A DNA stretch of 64,000 nt from Anaerolineales bacterium (GCA_030583905.1 CP129481.1:3874136-3938135); one strand, 5' to 3'. Shown: positions 49,592 through 57,951, counted from the stretch's first letter. The notes: a model not told the origin generated them from the letters alone. Numbers and translations: made by a program.

Positions 49592-49897
49592 ATGAAAGTA
49601 GTCTTCAATCAATCCATTCAGGCAATGTGGGGCAGGATGGGCGGTCTGGTCTTCCGCCGTTCACATAACGGCACGGTGGCGGTGGCAGCCGCGCCCGACA
49701 TGTCCAGGGTCAAATGGAGCGACGCCCAGCAGGCACACCGTCAGCGCTTCAAAAAGGCGGTTGCCTATGCCCGCGCCGCCATGGCAGATGAGACCGTCCG
49801 CGCGAAATACGTGGAGATCGCCGCCAGACAGGGCAAACGTCCCTTCGATATGGCGGTCTCGGATTATTTCAAAGACAGGAATTTGCTGGAGGAGTAG
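49592..49897 (+). CDS. Small conserved protein of unknown function (101 aa)
   Basis: Not recognised. It begins 'MKVVFNQSIQAMWGRMGGLVFRR', then a basic helical part 'QQAHRQRFKKAVAYARAAMADETVRAKYVEIAARQGKRPFDMAVSDYF'. The 'G..G..VFR' opening with a long basic helix recalls small proteins often met in environmental bacterial genomes. ATG 49592 has AGGAG 8-12 bases upstream; a longer frame starts within the repeat region. Stop codon TAG is followed by GGGACACGG, part of a hairpin family. Confidence 0.65.
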   Translation: MKVVFNQSIQAMWGRMGGLVFRRSHNGTVAVAAAPDMSRVKWSDAQQAHRQRFKKAVAYARAAMADETVRAKYVEIAARQGKRPFDMAVSDYFKDRNLLEE

Positions 49898-50002
49898 GGA
49901 CACGGTCCGCATCCGCCATCCCGGAGATGGATCCATGCGCCGTCCGCGTCCTTTTGTGCTATGCTTTAAATGCGGAACGATTTCCGCAAAAAGGAGACGT
50001 CC

Positions 50003-50197
50003 ATGCCCACCCTGCAACTGACCCCCGAAGAACTTCAACTCTTGAAAGACGTGCTGGAAAACGACCTGTCCGACCTGCGCATGGAGATCACGCACACCGA
50101 CGGGTCTGATTTCAAGGATTCCCTGAAACAGCGCAAACATCTGATGGCGGATATTCTGGAGAAACTGCAGAACATCCAGCCGGTGGCGGCGGGATAA
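50003..50197 (+). CDS. Small helical protein of unknown function (64 aa)
   Basis: Begins 'MPTLQLTPEELQLLKDVLEND', then 'LSDLRMEITHTDGSDFKDSLKQRKHLMADILEKLQ': two amphipathic helices linked by a His-Thr-Asp loop, as in small proteins found beside stress genes. An AAGGAG site at 49991-49996 supports ATG 50003. A TATGCT -10-like box lies at 49960-49965. Function unknown. Confidence 0.7.
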   Translation: MPTLQLTPEELQLLKDVLENDLSDLRMEITHTDGSDFKDSLKQRKHLMADILEKLQNIQPVAAG

Positions 50198-50333
50198 CAG
50201 GTCGGTATCACACGGGGGAAACAAGAGACAGCATCGTTCATAAGGATTTCAGGGGGCTTATCCGCAGATGATCTCTCTTCAATCGGATTGATTTGTGACA
50301 CCTGCGAGTAATCCCGGTAAAGTCCAATAAAAA

Positions 50334-50385
50334 GCGCGGGCATGGCTACAATCCCACCACAGGGGGATTGGAGCCATGCCCGCGC
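50334..50385. repeat. Long 52-bp hairpin upstream of membrane-protein gene
   Basis: 50334-50355 pairs with 50364-50385: 14 bp, one A-G mismatch (50348/50371), then 7 bp, around an 8-nt loop. The left arm ends in GGCTACAATCC, which is repeated directly at 50389-50399 as the promoter-like element of the next gene. Confidence 0.8.
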
Positions 50386-50405
50386 ACGGCTACAATCCGC
50401 GCATT

Positions 50406-50915
50406 ATGAAAAAGAAAATCCTTCCCATTCTCGCCCTTATCCTTACCTCGCTCGCCGCGATGGCTTTCGCGCTGGTCTTTCTCTGGTACATGGATGTCGA
50501 CTCGCCGACCGTCGAAGCGCAGACCAAATCCACGCTCACACTGGGGATACCCTCCGGTATTGCGCTGGTCGTCCTGATCTGGTTCGGCGCAGGCATCGAC
50601 GCGCTCCTGTCGCGCATCAAGAAGAAGTCCACCCGCATCCTTGCCTCGCTCGGTGTCTATATCGTCCTGCCGTTCACGCTCTGCATCGGTCTGCCCGCCC
50701 TGCTGATCTATCTGGTCATGCACCTGTCATTCCCCGACTCACAGACCAACGCGGGCTTCGGCACAGGCTTGTTCATGACGCTCGCCGCCATCCCCGCCCT
50801 GATGGGCTTTCTGTTCATTTACGTCGGCGCAGGCGTCAACTCCACTTCACGCTGGCTCACCAACCGCATCTGGCGCGAGCCCGAACCCGTACAGGAAAAC
50901 TCCCCTTCCTTGTAA
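50406..50915 (+). CDS. Small membrane protein of unknown function (169 aa)
   Basis: Four hydrophobic helices: residues about 5-28 (LPILALILTSLAAMAFALVF), 45-63, 80-105 and 120-145, with a short polar C-terminus. No known motif. TACAAT at 50391-50396 ends 9 nt before ATG 50406. The stop codon lies in the loop of the strong terminator shared with osmC. Confidence 0.7.
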   Translation: MKKKILPILALILTSLAAMAFALVFLWYMDVDSPTVEAQTKSTLTLGIPSGIALVVLIWFGAGIDALLSRIKKKSTRILASLGVYIVLPFTLCIGLPALLIYLVMHLSFPDSQTNAGFGTGLFMTLAAIPALMGFLFIYVGAGVNSTSRWLTNRIWREPEPVQENSPSL

Positions 50916-50930
50916 GAAGGGGAGTTCTTT
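50898..50930. terminator. Bidirectional terminator between membrane protein and OsmC genes
   Basis: AACTCCCCTTC (50898-50908) pairs with GAAGGGGAGTT (50916-50926); followed by CTTTTAT on plus. The gene upstream on the other strand (OsmC) stops at 50930, so it can serve both. Confidence 0.85.
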
Positions 50931-51334
50931 TATCCGTCCACCACGTCCACGTCGTGTGTGATCTCGATCACATCCCGCAGCGTGGCATACACCGAGCAGT
51001 ACTTCCCCTCGCTGATCTCAATAGCCTTGCGCACCTTTTCAGGGTCGACGTTCCTCCCCACCACCTGATAACGGATGTGGATCTTCCGAAACTTCCAGGG
51101 CGGATCCTCGTCCTGAACCGCCTCCGCCGTGACCTTGAGCTGGTACAGTTCCTGACGCTGTTTCTTCAGGATCTCCACCACATCGTACGACGTGCACCCG
51201 ATCAGCGACATGGGCAGCAAGTCCGAAGGGCTGACGCCCAGCGGCTTATTCAGGATGATCTGATACCCGTCCGCATCCTTCAACGTGAACTGCTCTTCGG
51301 GATCCCAATTTAGTTGAACCTGTTTGGTTGCCAT
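50930..51334 (-). CDS. OsmC family protein
   Basis: A 134-aa OsmC/Ohr-fold protein. 'GVSPSDLLPMSLIGCTSYDVVEILKK' contains the first conserved Cys, and 'EGKYCSVYATLRDVIEITHDV' the second ('YCSV' in OsmC-like proteins). This is the YhfA-like branch of thiol-dependent hydroperoxide reductases. TATACT (extended -10 TGCTATACT, 51341-51346) ends 6 nt before the ATG, so the mRNA is probably leaderless. Divergent from the lysoplasmalogenase gene. Confidence 0.92.
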   Translation of the reverse strand: MATKQVQLNWDPEEQFTLKDADGYQIILNKPLGVSPSDLLPMSLIGCTSYDVVEILKKQRQELYQLKVTAEAVQDEDPPWKFRKIHIRYQVVGRNVDPEKVRKAIEISEGKYCSVYATLRDVIEITHDVDVVDG

Positions 51335-51340
51335 CCACGC

Positions 51341-51346
51341 AGTATA
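51341..51346 (-). promoter_or_regulatory. Extended -10 of osmC-like gene, leaderless spacing
   Basis: Minus strand: TGCTATACT, GCGTGG (6 nt), ATG at 51334. Confidence 0.55.
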
Positions 51347-51425
51347 GCACTTTCCATGTCACTGCGAAGCGATCCCCGCCGACGGGAGCAAATCGAATAT
51401 GGTACGATAGCGGCGGGAGGCACGC

Positions 51426-52094
51426 ATGAATATCTTTCTGATCCTAGCATTGGTCTTTGCCGCGCTGGAAGCGCTGGCGTTACAGAAGAATTGGTTCAAA
51501 CTGGAGGTCATCGCCAAGCCCGCCGTGATGATCGTCCTGTTCGTCTGGCTGGTCACATCCGTTGGGCTGGAGGGAGCTTTGCTGTGGTTCGGGCTGGGCG
51601 TCCTGTTCTCGCTGGTCGGTGATGTGCTGTTGATGATCTCGCTCGACCGTCTCTTCCTTGCGGGGCTGGCCGCGTTCCTGCTTGCGCAGATCGCCTACAT
51701 CATCGGCTTCAACATCCCCGTGCCGGAAATGTCCATTTGGGGGGTGGCACTGGCGCTCATCATCGGCATGGGCGGCGCGCGCGTCATCCGGCGGATACTC
51801 GAAGCAGTCACCGCCAAAGGGCAGGGACGCATGCGCATCCCCATCGCCGTCTATGGGACCGTTATCTCGGTCATGCTGCTGTCCGCGATGCTGAAGCAGT
51901 TCGACCCCACATGGGAGGCGTGGGCGGCGCTCCTCGTCGGTACGGGCGGGTTCCTGTTCTATATCTCGGACATTATTCTCGCGTGGAATAAATTCGTCGC
52001 CCCCATCCGGCATGGACGTATCTACAACATTGCCGCCTATCACCTCGGGCAGATCGCGCTTATTGCGGGAGTGATCGCGCAGTATTCAAATTAA
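51426..52094 (+). CDS. Lysoplasmalogenase (YhhN/TMEM86 family)
   Basis: A 222-aa membrane protein with eight short helices. The YhhN family motifs are 'KPAVMIVLFVWLV', 'LLWFGLGVLFSLVGDVLLM' (the invariant GDxxLM), 'FLAGLAAFLLAQIAYIIGF', 'GTGGFLFYISDIILAWNKF' (the second Asp with S-D-x-x-L) and 'AAYHLGQIALI' (the Y..aQ motif). The two Asp residues are the proposed catalytic pair that hydrolyses the vinyl-ether or ester of lysophospholipids. A GGGAGG site lies 6-11 bases upstream of the ATG. Confidence 0.92.
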   Translation: MNIFLILALVFAALEALALQKNWFKLEVIAKPAVMIVLFVWLVTSVGLEGALLWFGLGVLFSLVGDVLLMISLDRLFLAGLAAFLLAQIAYIIGFNIPVPEMSIWGVALALIIGMGGARVIRRILEAVTAKGQGRMRIPIAVYGTVISVMLLSAMLKQFDPTWEAWAALLVGTGGFLFYISDIILAWNKFVAPIRHGRIYNIAAYHLGQIALIAGVIAQYSN

Positions 52095-52181
52095 TGTCAT
52101 TGCGAGACGCGGAGCGGTGAAGCAACCTCCCGGCTGTGGTTTCGACTGCTTGCGTCTCAACCACCAGCCTCGCAATGACAT
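52094..52181. repeat. Dispersed inverted-end repeat (ATGTCATTGCGAG)
   Basis: An 88-bp element with perfect 13-bp ends (52094-52106 and 52169-52181) and inner complementary strings (GGCTGTGGTT ... AACCACCAGCC). It fills the space between two convergent genes and may act as a terminator. Same family as 39458-39545. Confidence 0.85.
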
Positions 52182-52183
52182 GA

Positions 52184-54061
52184 CTATTCCAACGTCACAA
52201 TATACTTGTGGATCAGGTGCGCGTGCCGGTTCTGCAAGCGGATGAAGTGATTCTGAATGGCGTCCGCTTCGGAGCCTTCGAGCACGAGGAAACGCCCCTT
52301 CTCCACGCCTTCGCGCGCGATCTCGCGGCACACGGCTTCAGTGATGAGTTCCGCCAGAAGCACCTGACCCTGCACGGTCGTGTCGAGGCGGTTGTTTATA
52401 TCCAGATAAAGTTTCACCGACGGCGCGGCGGTCGCGATGACGATGCTCGAGTTGACGCGGTCGTAATATACGCGTTGGCGCGGATCGGTGCGGTCGTCGA
52501 AGCGGATGTCGGTAAACAGCGAATTGCTGCCGCGCATCGGCGGCGAGGGGATGTTCTCCTTTTTGGAATGCACCTGCACGACCGCCTGCGCGCGGTTCCT
52601 GCCGAGGTATGCCGTCACGGTGCCTTCGCCGCCGACCTGCCTGCCTTCCACCTTCACACGCGCTTCGAGGATGTTCGATTCGGTCTTGTGCGGCTTGAGC
52701 GTAACCAGCGGCGTCGCCACGATCACTTCCGTACTGCTGGAAATAATGGTGGCGGTCGAGTTCACCCGCTCGCCTTCATTGACCGCGACCCGCAGCACCA
52801 GCGTGGCGGTCTGACCGGTCTGCACGTACATGCGCTCGGGGAAAAATCCCATGCCCGATTCGGGTAGTTCGATTTGCCTTCGCTCGCCGTCGCGTTGGTC
52901 GCGCAGTTCTGTCACAGCAATAGTGTTCAACTCGTGCAGGGCACGGTCGAGTTTCTGGCGCAGTTTTTTATCCAGCTTGGTTTGCTCATCGTGGATGGCG
53001 TGCTCGCGTTCCTCCTGCACCAGCGGTTCGAGTTTTGCCTCCACCGCCAGTTTCAACGCCTTCGCGAACGGATGAGTCCAATTGATGCCGTCGCGCGTGG
53101 CGGTCAGCACCGGCTCATCGTTCTTCAACAAGTCATGCAGATAATCGCACGTGATCGAGCCGTAGAAATAGCCCGCGTACGGGTCGTTCTCGAACTTGAG
53201 CATCGTCAATGAAATGACGATGTCGCGGCTGATGACCAGCAAGCCGCCGTCGGCGTAGTCACCCTCCTCCCCGCGCGTGGACAATTGGATATTCGAACGA
53301 TAGACGTCCAATTTCGCCTCGGCGGGATAGCCTTCGACCGGCAGCGTCTCCTCCAGAACCTTTTCGCCCAACGGCGACTTATAGCTGAGCTCGTGTTCCT
53401 GCCGAAGCTTTCCATCCGATGCGATATCCCGCAAAATGATCTTGCGGTTCGGGTTGCTCATGATGGGACGCAGTTCGAAATGTCTCTGCAAATAATTGCG
53501 CAGATTGTTGTACTGCGGCATCTTGACATCTTCGCGCGAGACGATGATCTCGATCACGGTCCCGTTGCCTTGTGGAATGCCATACTTCTCACGCAGATCC
53601 ACCGTCGCGCGGATGGGGTCATCCAGATCGAACGTCGGCACGCCTTTTTTTAGCAATAGGGAGCAAGAATAAAAGTTCGCCCCTTTGAACGAACGCACAT
53701 GTCCGTATCCCAACCCGAAGATGGAATCCTTCAATCCGCGCCCCCACATGCCGCGCACGCGCTGATCTTCCTTCAAGCCGCTGGTCGCTTCGCCATACGT
53801 CCCCACCACCCGGTCCATGCGGCGGTCGGTCATGCCCTCGGCAAAGTCACGCACGCGGATGACCGAATTCTTGTGCTTCCTCTGTACTTCGATGACCATC
53901 TCGCCGCTTGCAACTCCGCCCGCCTGCTCCAGCCTTGAATAACTGTCGTTCGCATTGGTGAGTATCTCCACCAGCGCGCGCATCACGTCCTTGCGAATCG
54001 CCTGGTCCGCCTGCTGGATCGCCACGCGGTCGGCGTACTGCAACTTTCTACTGCTTACCAT
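52184..54061 (-). CDS. GHKL ATPase (Hsp90/MutL/MORC-like) of unknown function
   Basis: A 625-aa ATPase. The Bergerat-fold motifs are intact: N-box 'LVEILTNANDS' with Glu32, Asn36 and Asp39; G1 'DFAEGM' at 72-77; G2 'GMWGRGLKD' at 104-112; and 'GTVIEIIVS' near 165. A GHKL-transducer/S5-like part follows (about 190-370), then an Ig-like beta region (about 415-500), and an alpha/beta end to 625. It has neither the HisKA of kinases nor the MutL endonuclease or Hsp90 C-terminal dimerisation pattern that I can see. It follows the winged-helix/H1-like gene by 9 bp and is presumably its functional partner, perhaps an ATP-gated DNA clamp or remodeller. Confidence 0.82.
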   Translation of the reverse strand: MVSSRKLQYADRVAIQQADQAIRKDVMRALVEILTNANDSYSRLEQAGGVASGEMVIEVQRKHKNSVIRVRDFAEGMTDRRMDRVVGTYGEATSGLKEDQRVRGMWGRGLKDSIFGLGYGHVRSFKGANFYSCSLLLKKGVPTFDLDDPIRATVDLREKYGIPQGNGTVIEIIVSREDVKMPQYNNLRNYLQRHFELRPIMSNPNRKIILRDIASDGKLRQEHELSYKSPLGEKVLEETLPVEGYPAEAKLDVYRSNIQLSTRGEEGDYADGGLLVISRDIVISLTMLKFENDPYAGYFYGSITCDYLHDLLKNDEPVLTATRDGINWTHPFAKALKLAVEAKLEPLVQEEREHAIHDEQTKLDKKLRQKLDRALHELNTIAVTELRDQRDGERRQIELPESGMGFFPERMYVQTGQTATLVLRVAVNEGERVNSTATIISSSTEVIVATPLVTLKPHKTESNILEARVKVEGRQVGGEGTVTAYLGRNRAQAVVQVHSKKENIPSPPMRGSNSLFTDIRFDDRTDPRQRVYYDRVNSSIVIATAAPSVKLYLDINNRLDTTVQGQVLLAELITEAVCREIAREGVEKGRFLVLEGSEADAIQNHFIRLQNRHAHLIHKYIVTLE

Positions 54062-54070
54062 ATAAACCTT

Positions 54071-55273
54071 TTATTTCTTCCTGGCAGGCGTTTTCGCCTG
54101 TGTTTTCAATAACGGCGCAAAACTTCCCTCTGCAAAATCGAGAAAACTGATCAAGTCCGCGCGGTTGTGGATGTCCGCATAGCGTTTGAACAGATCCACG
54201 TTCCGCTTCAACGTCTCCGACGACGACTCCATCGTGGCGAAGAGCATATTCCTGAAATCGAACTCGCTGATCCGCACCTTCGTGCCCAGTTTTTTATACT
54301 GCCGATACGCATCCGACCGCTCGACCATCTGGATGACCCTGCCCGCCTTGATCTTCTCTTCCTTCGACACTTCGACAACGACGGGCTTCTCTTCCCCTTT
54401 TGCCTGCGGCTGGATTGTCTTCTGCACCGGCTTCTTCTTGACGACGAGCTTCGCTTCTTCCTTCGCCTCTGCCTGTATCAGCAGCGGAAGCTGGGTCGCC
54501 GCCTGAGCCTTTTTCACCGCCGTCTTGGCGGGAGCCTTTTCCCCTCTCCGGGCAGGCGCTTTCTTCGGCGCGGGCTTGGAAACCGTTTTCTTTGGCTGTG
54601 CTTTTGGCTTAGCTACGGTCTTCTTTGTCAGAGCCGCCTCTTTCTTGACAGTCACCTTTCTGCGAACCACCTTCTTAGCCTTCGGCTTTGGAGTCGGGCG
54701 GCTTGCCGCCGTCGTCGCGGGAGTAAGTTCCTTGACTCCAGATTTTTCCACTGGCTTGGTCTTTTTTGCTCCAGCCTTCTTTACTGCTTTCTTCTCGACC
54801 TTTTTCGCCTGTTTCTTCTTTTTCACAGGCGCAGGCTTGACCTGCTTTTTGGCAACCGTCTCCGGTCTACTGTCCACCGTCTTCTTCTCCACCTTGGGCT
54901 GCATCGGGAAGGGAATCCGCATCGCTTTGGCGGCTTGTCTCGCCAGTTTGCGTCCGGCAGGGCGCAGAACATACCCCTCGGCGGCGGTCTCTTTGACGTA
55001 GTTCTTTTCCTTGGCATACTTCAACGCCTGCGCCACATGCGCCGAGTCGGGCCAGTAGAAATAATTCTTCAGCGAAAAACGATGCGGGAATAATTTGAAA
55101 CAGGTGGAAACGATCTCTTCGGCAGTGGCGGGAACGCCGTCCGCGTGGAGGAGTTGAACAGCAAACAGAACCAACTCTCCCGTGGGGAGGGAGGCGTACA
55201 TATCCTGTGTGATGACGGGCATGGGAGTTCGGTCAGCGGGTTCGCCAGAGGTCATGTCAGTTTGCCTTCGCAT
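54071..55273 (-). CDS. Winged-helix-like protein with H1-like linker
   Basis: A 400-aa protein in three parts. The N-terminal domain (about 20-122) looks like a helical winged-helix: 'LVLFAVQLLHADGVPATAEEIV' then 'FSLKNYFYWPDSAHVAQALKYAKEKNYVK' and 'GYVLRPAGRKLARQAAKAM'. Residues about 126-308 are a Lys/Ala/Pro-rich linker like histone H1 tails. The C-terminal domain (309-400) has 'GRVIQMVERSDAYRQYKKLG' and 'SSETLKRNVDLFKRYADIHNRADLISFLDFAEG'. TATAAT at 55285-55290 ends 11 nt before ATG 55273; a TTG at 55285 overlaps that box and is unlikely. It probably binds DNA; the partner ATPase is encoded next. Confidence 0.75.
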   Translation of the reverse strand: MRRQTDMTSGEPADRTPMPVITQDMYASLPTGELVLFAVQLLHADGVPATAEEIVSTCFKLFPHRFSLKNYFYWPDSAHVAQALKYAKEKNYVKETAAEGYVLRPAGRKLARQAAKAMRIPFPMQPKVEKKTVDSRPETVAKKQVKPAPVKKKKQAKKVEKKAVKKAGAKKTKPVEKSGVKELTPATTAASRPTPKPKAKKVVRRKVTVKKEAALTKKTVAKPKAQPKKTVSKPAPKKAPARRGEKAPAKTAVKKAQAATQLPLLIQAEAKEEAKLVVKKKPVQKTIQPQAKGEEKPVVVEVSKEEKIKAGRVIQMVERSDAYRQYKKLGTKVRISEFDFRNMLFATMESSSETLKRNVDLFKRYADIHNRADLISFLDFAEGSFAPLLKTQAKTPARKK

Positions 55274-55284
55274 GTTGTTATGCA

Positions 55285-55290
55285 ATTATA
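55285..55290 (-). promoter_or_regulatory. -10 box of the winged-helix/GHKL operon
   Basis: TATAAT on the minus strand, 11 nt before ATG 55273; the leader would be about 4-5 nt. Confidence 0.5.
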
Positions 55291-55300
55291 ACAAGTCGCG

Positions 55301-56803
55301 TCATTGACCTGTGTAACGATACACCGTCACATTGTGCTCGGTATTGAAGTACACCATGATGAACCGTTCCGGCGCGGATTCGATGACGGGCAGGACGCGC
55401 TCCCGGATGTAGTCATCCAGTTCGGTGCTGCGCGGAGATTGCAGTCTTGGCGCGATCACAATGTAATCGACGTCTTGATCGGTCAGGAATGCCTCCAAGT
55501 TCTGCTGACTCTGCCGCGGGAAGCTGACAGTTTTTCGCCGCGCGTGCGGGTATGCCGGGACAGGCTCATTGACCATGACAATGGCATCGGGCGGCGCGTT
55601 GTCTGCCACCCAGCTCGATCCAATGGAAAGGTCGCTCATCTGGTTCATGACGGGGTTGCGCCAGTCTTGCAGATTGCGGGCGAGCAGGATCACGACGATG
55701 AATGCGGAGGATGCAAACAGAACGCGGAAGTTCTTTTTTGATAATGCCAGCATGCCATTCAAAAAATAAAAATACAGGAAGGGAATGATGGGAATCAGAA
55801 AGCGCGCTTTCACGCTGCCCACGCGCGGATTCCAGAATGCGAGAATGCCAAGCAGGTAAATGACGAGATAGACATCCATGAGTTCGATCGTTTTGCGCGA
55901 CACCGCTCCCCACATAATGACGGCAAGGATGATGATATTGAGAAGTATCGGGAGTGTCTGCAAACCATAATTGCCGAAAAATGATGTCAGGCTCGAGCCA
56001 AAAACGGGAAACAAAGAGCCTGCCAGCGTTTCATTCAAGTATCCAATTGCATTCGAACTCATCTGCCCGATTTTCTCCGGAATGGATGTGTTGAACACCT
56101 GCGATTGATATCCGCTCGAGATCAGTGTGCCGCTGAGCCAGCCCTGCAGGAGTGTTCCGGTAATAAAAACGCCGATTGCGATGCCTGCGTCACGGAAGCG
56201 GCGGGTAAACAATAGATAGAGAACGAGCGCGATAAATAGGGAAATCCCAATGGTGCGGATCAACTGGGTGTAAAACACAATGACAGCCAGCAGAATGATG
56301 AGTTGGAGCTTTTTCTCTTCCGGCTTGTCCTGCCATATATCGAAACAATAGACCGCCAGCAGGGAGAAGAACAGATACGCGGATTCCGACATAATAGTGA
56401 CGGATGTGCCGACCAAAAGCGGATTCAACGCTGCCAAGCCGGTCAAGATCTCAAGATATGGGGAGGAAAGCCGCTTTGAGAAAATTTTGTACGCCAGCAC
56501 AATGGAAGCCAGCGAGAGCGTCAGCGAGAAGAATTTGAGCGCCGAATAATTGCCCGGAAACAGGAACGTCAATGGAGCGAGCAAAAGCGACCAGCCCGGC
56601 GGAAAGGCGCGCTCCGCTTGTGGACGCGGGAAGTTGATGAGCTGGTAGCCCTGTCCGCTGGAGAGGCTTTCAGCGAGGATGATGTAATGCGCGTCGTCGT
56701 AGGATGTGCCAACCTGCAGGGAATTGAAGCGCAGCAATCCCAGAACGGCGCTGAGGAGGATGAAGAAACAAGCTGAATATTTGAGAATGTTATTTTTTGT
56801 CAT
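55301..56803 (-). CDS. ArnT/PMT-like (GT39/GT83) membrane glycosyltransferase
   Basis: A 500-aa protein with about 10-12 membrane helices. The first external loop carries 'SYDDAHYIILAESLSSGQGYQL' with the Asp-Asp pair characteristic of polyprenyl-phosphate-dependent GT-C enzymes, followed by 'RAFPPGWSLLLAPL'. The C-terminal soluble part ('SIGSSWVADNAPPDAIVMVNEP', 'DQDVDYIVIAPRL') is the periplasmic domain usual in these proteins. The substrate is unknown. ATG 56803 (MTKNN) gives a proper first helix. Confidence 0.88.
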   Translation of the reverse strand: MTKNNILKYSACFFILLSAVLGLLRFNSLQVGTSYDDAHYIILAESLSSGQGYQLINFPRPQAERAFPPGWSLLLAPLTFLFPGNYSALKFFSLTLSLASIVLAYKIFSKRLSSPYLEILTGLAALNPLLVGTSVTIMSESAYLFFSLLAVYCFDIWQDKPEEKKLQLIILLAVIVFYTQLIRTIGISLFIALVLYLLFTRRFRDAGIAIGVFITGTLLQGWLSGTLISSGYQSQVFNTSIPEKIGQMSSNAIGYLNETLAGSLFPVFGSSLTSFFGNYGLQTLPILLNIIILAVIMWGAVSRKTIELMDVYLVIYLLGILAFWNPRVGSVKARFLIPIIPFLYFYFLNGMLALSKKNFRVLFASSAFIVVILLARNLQDWRNPVMNQMSDLSIGSSWVADNAPPDAIVMVNEPVPAYPHARRKTVSFPRQSQQNLEAFLTDQDVDYIVIAPRLQSPRSTELDDYIRERVLPVIESAPERFIMVYFNTEHNVTVYRYTGQ

Positions 56804-57077
56804 GCAGGGTTTCAACCGTAAAAACTCGCAGAGCCGGCGCACTGTTCCAAAGGCTAAAAATTTTCAAGAGATAGACTTAATCTTATCAGGTTATGGGGAA
56901 TGTCAGCCTTGGCAGCTTGCAATACTGCAATGAGTGTGACATAAAAAATGATATTCAACACCTTGTTATTTTTGACACAAAACGTTAAGATGTCATTACT
57001 TTTCCGGGGGACATATCCCTGCAAATTGGAAAGAGTGCCTCGGGAAACAACAATTTTAAACAGGAGGATCCTAAAAG

Positions 57078-57863
57078 ATGAGGCGTATTCCACTTTTCGT
57101 TCTACTGATAATGATGTTCGTCAATGTTGCGTGCGGTAATTTATCGCCCGAGTCCACCCCCACATTGACCCCAGACCCGCCCACTGCCACCCTGCCACCA
57201 CCCACTGAAACACCCACAGCCACCCCTACTTCAACTGCCACAGCTACCCCGGACCGCACTGCGACTGCCGCCGTTATAGCAACTCAGGCAGCGGGAGAGG
57301 TACAGGAGGAATTTGATGTCTTGTTGGAGGATACGAACATTCCGTACAAGGACGGAAAACTGACCTGGAAACAGTCTGAGAATTTTGAAATCAGCATGAA
57401 CGGACCAGATGGAAGGTTTCTGCCTTTTGCGAGAAATGTAAAAGGCAAGGATTTTATCCTGAAATCGGATGTAACCTGGAACGCAACCGGGATGCTGGTG
57501 TGCGGCGCAATATTCCGTTCCGAATCTAATTTCAAGGATGGCAGGCAGTATACTTTCCTATACCTGCGCCTATCAGGCGCTCCCGCATGGGCAATCGAAT
57601 ATCACGAATTTGGATATTTCAAGAACTCCCCAACGGGCACAAAATTCTCTAGCGCAGTAGATCTGACCAACGGTGCCAAGAATCAATTTGTAATTATTGC
57701 TCAAAAAGGAGAATTTACGGTATTCATCAACGGGGTACGGCAGGGCAAGTACTTTGATCACGGCATACAAAGGAGCGACGGCGCATTTGCTTTTGTCGGT
57801 TATCAAGACTCCGGAAATGGGACTTGTAAATACGAAAACACAGTGGTTTGGGAACTCCCATAA
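57078..57863 (+). CDS. Secreted lipoprotein with Pro/Thr linker and concanavalin-like domain
   Basis: A 261-aa exported protein. The lipobox is 'VNVACG' (Cys20), followed by a Thr/Pro-rich linker (residues 26-70, repeats of TPT and TAT), a type common in Chloroflexota lipoproteins. From 75 on, 'FDVLLEDTNIPYKDGKLTW', 'FLPFARNVKGKDFILKSDVTW', 'CGAIFRSES' and 'GEFTVFINGVRQGKYFDHG...DGAFAFVGYQDSG' fit a DUF1080/LamG-like sugar-binding beta-sandwich. The role may be glycan binding. AGGAGG at 57062-57067 is a strong ribosome-binding site and a terminator follows the gene. Confidence 0.82.
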   Translation: MRRIPLFVLLIMMFVNVACGNLSPESTPTLTPDPPTATLPPPTETPTATPTSTATATPDRTATAAVIATQAAGEVQEEFDVLLEDTNIPYKDGKLTWKQSENFEISMNGPDGRFLPFARNVKGKDFILKSDVTWNATGMLVCGAIFRSESNFKDGRQYTFLYLRLSGAPAWAIEYHEFGYFKNSPTGTKFSSAVDLTNGAKNQFVIIAQKGEFTVFINGVRQGKYFDHGIQRSDGAFAFVGYQDSGNGTCKYENTVVWELP

Positions 57864-57880
57864 GGATGCAATACTCTGTA

Positions 57881-57910
57881 AAGCGGAGGCCGTGGGAGCC
57901 TCCGCTTTTT
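57881..57910 (+). terminator. Terminator of lipoprotein gene
   Basis: AAGCGGAGGC (57881-57890) pairs with GCCTCCGCTT (57898-57907), then TTT; 17 bases after the stop codon. Confidence 0.9.
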
Positions 57911-57945
57911 CGTTTAAAGTATCCTATCATCATTTGTTTGCGATT

Positions 57946-57951
57946 TATAAT
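57946..57951 (+). promoter_or_regulatory. -10 box of ydcZ-like gene
   Basis: TATAAT 19 nt before ATG 57971, with AAGGAAA in between as ribosome-binding site. Confidence 0.5.
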
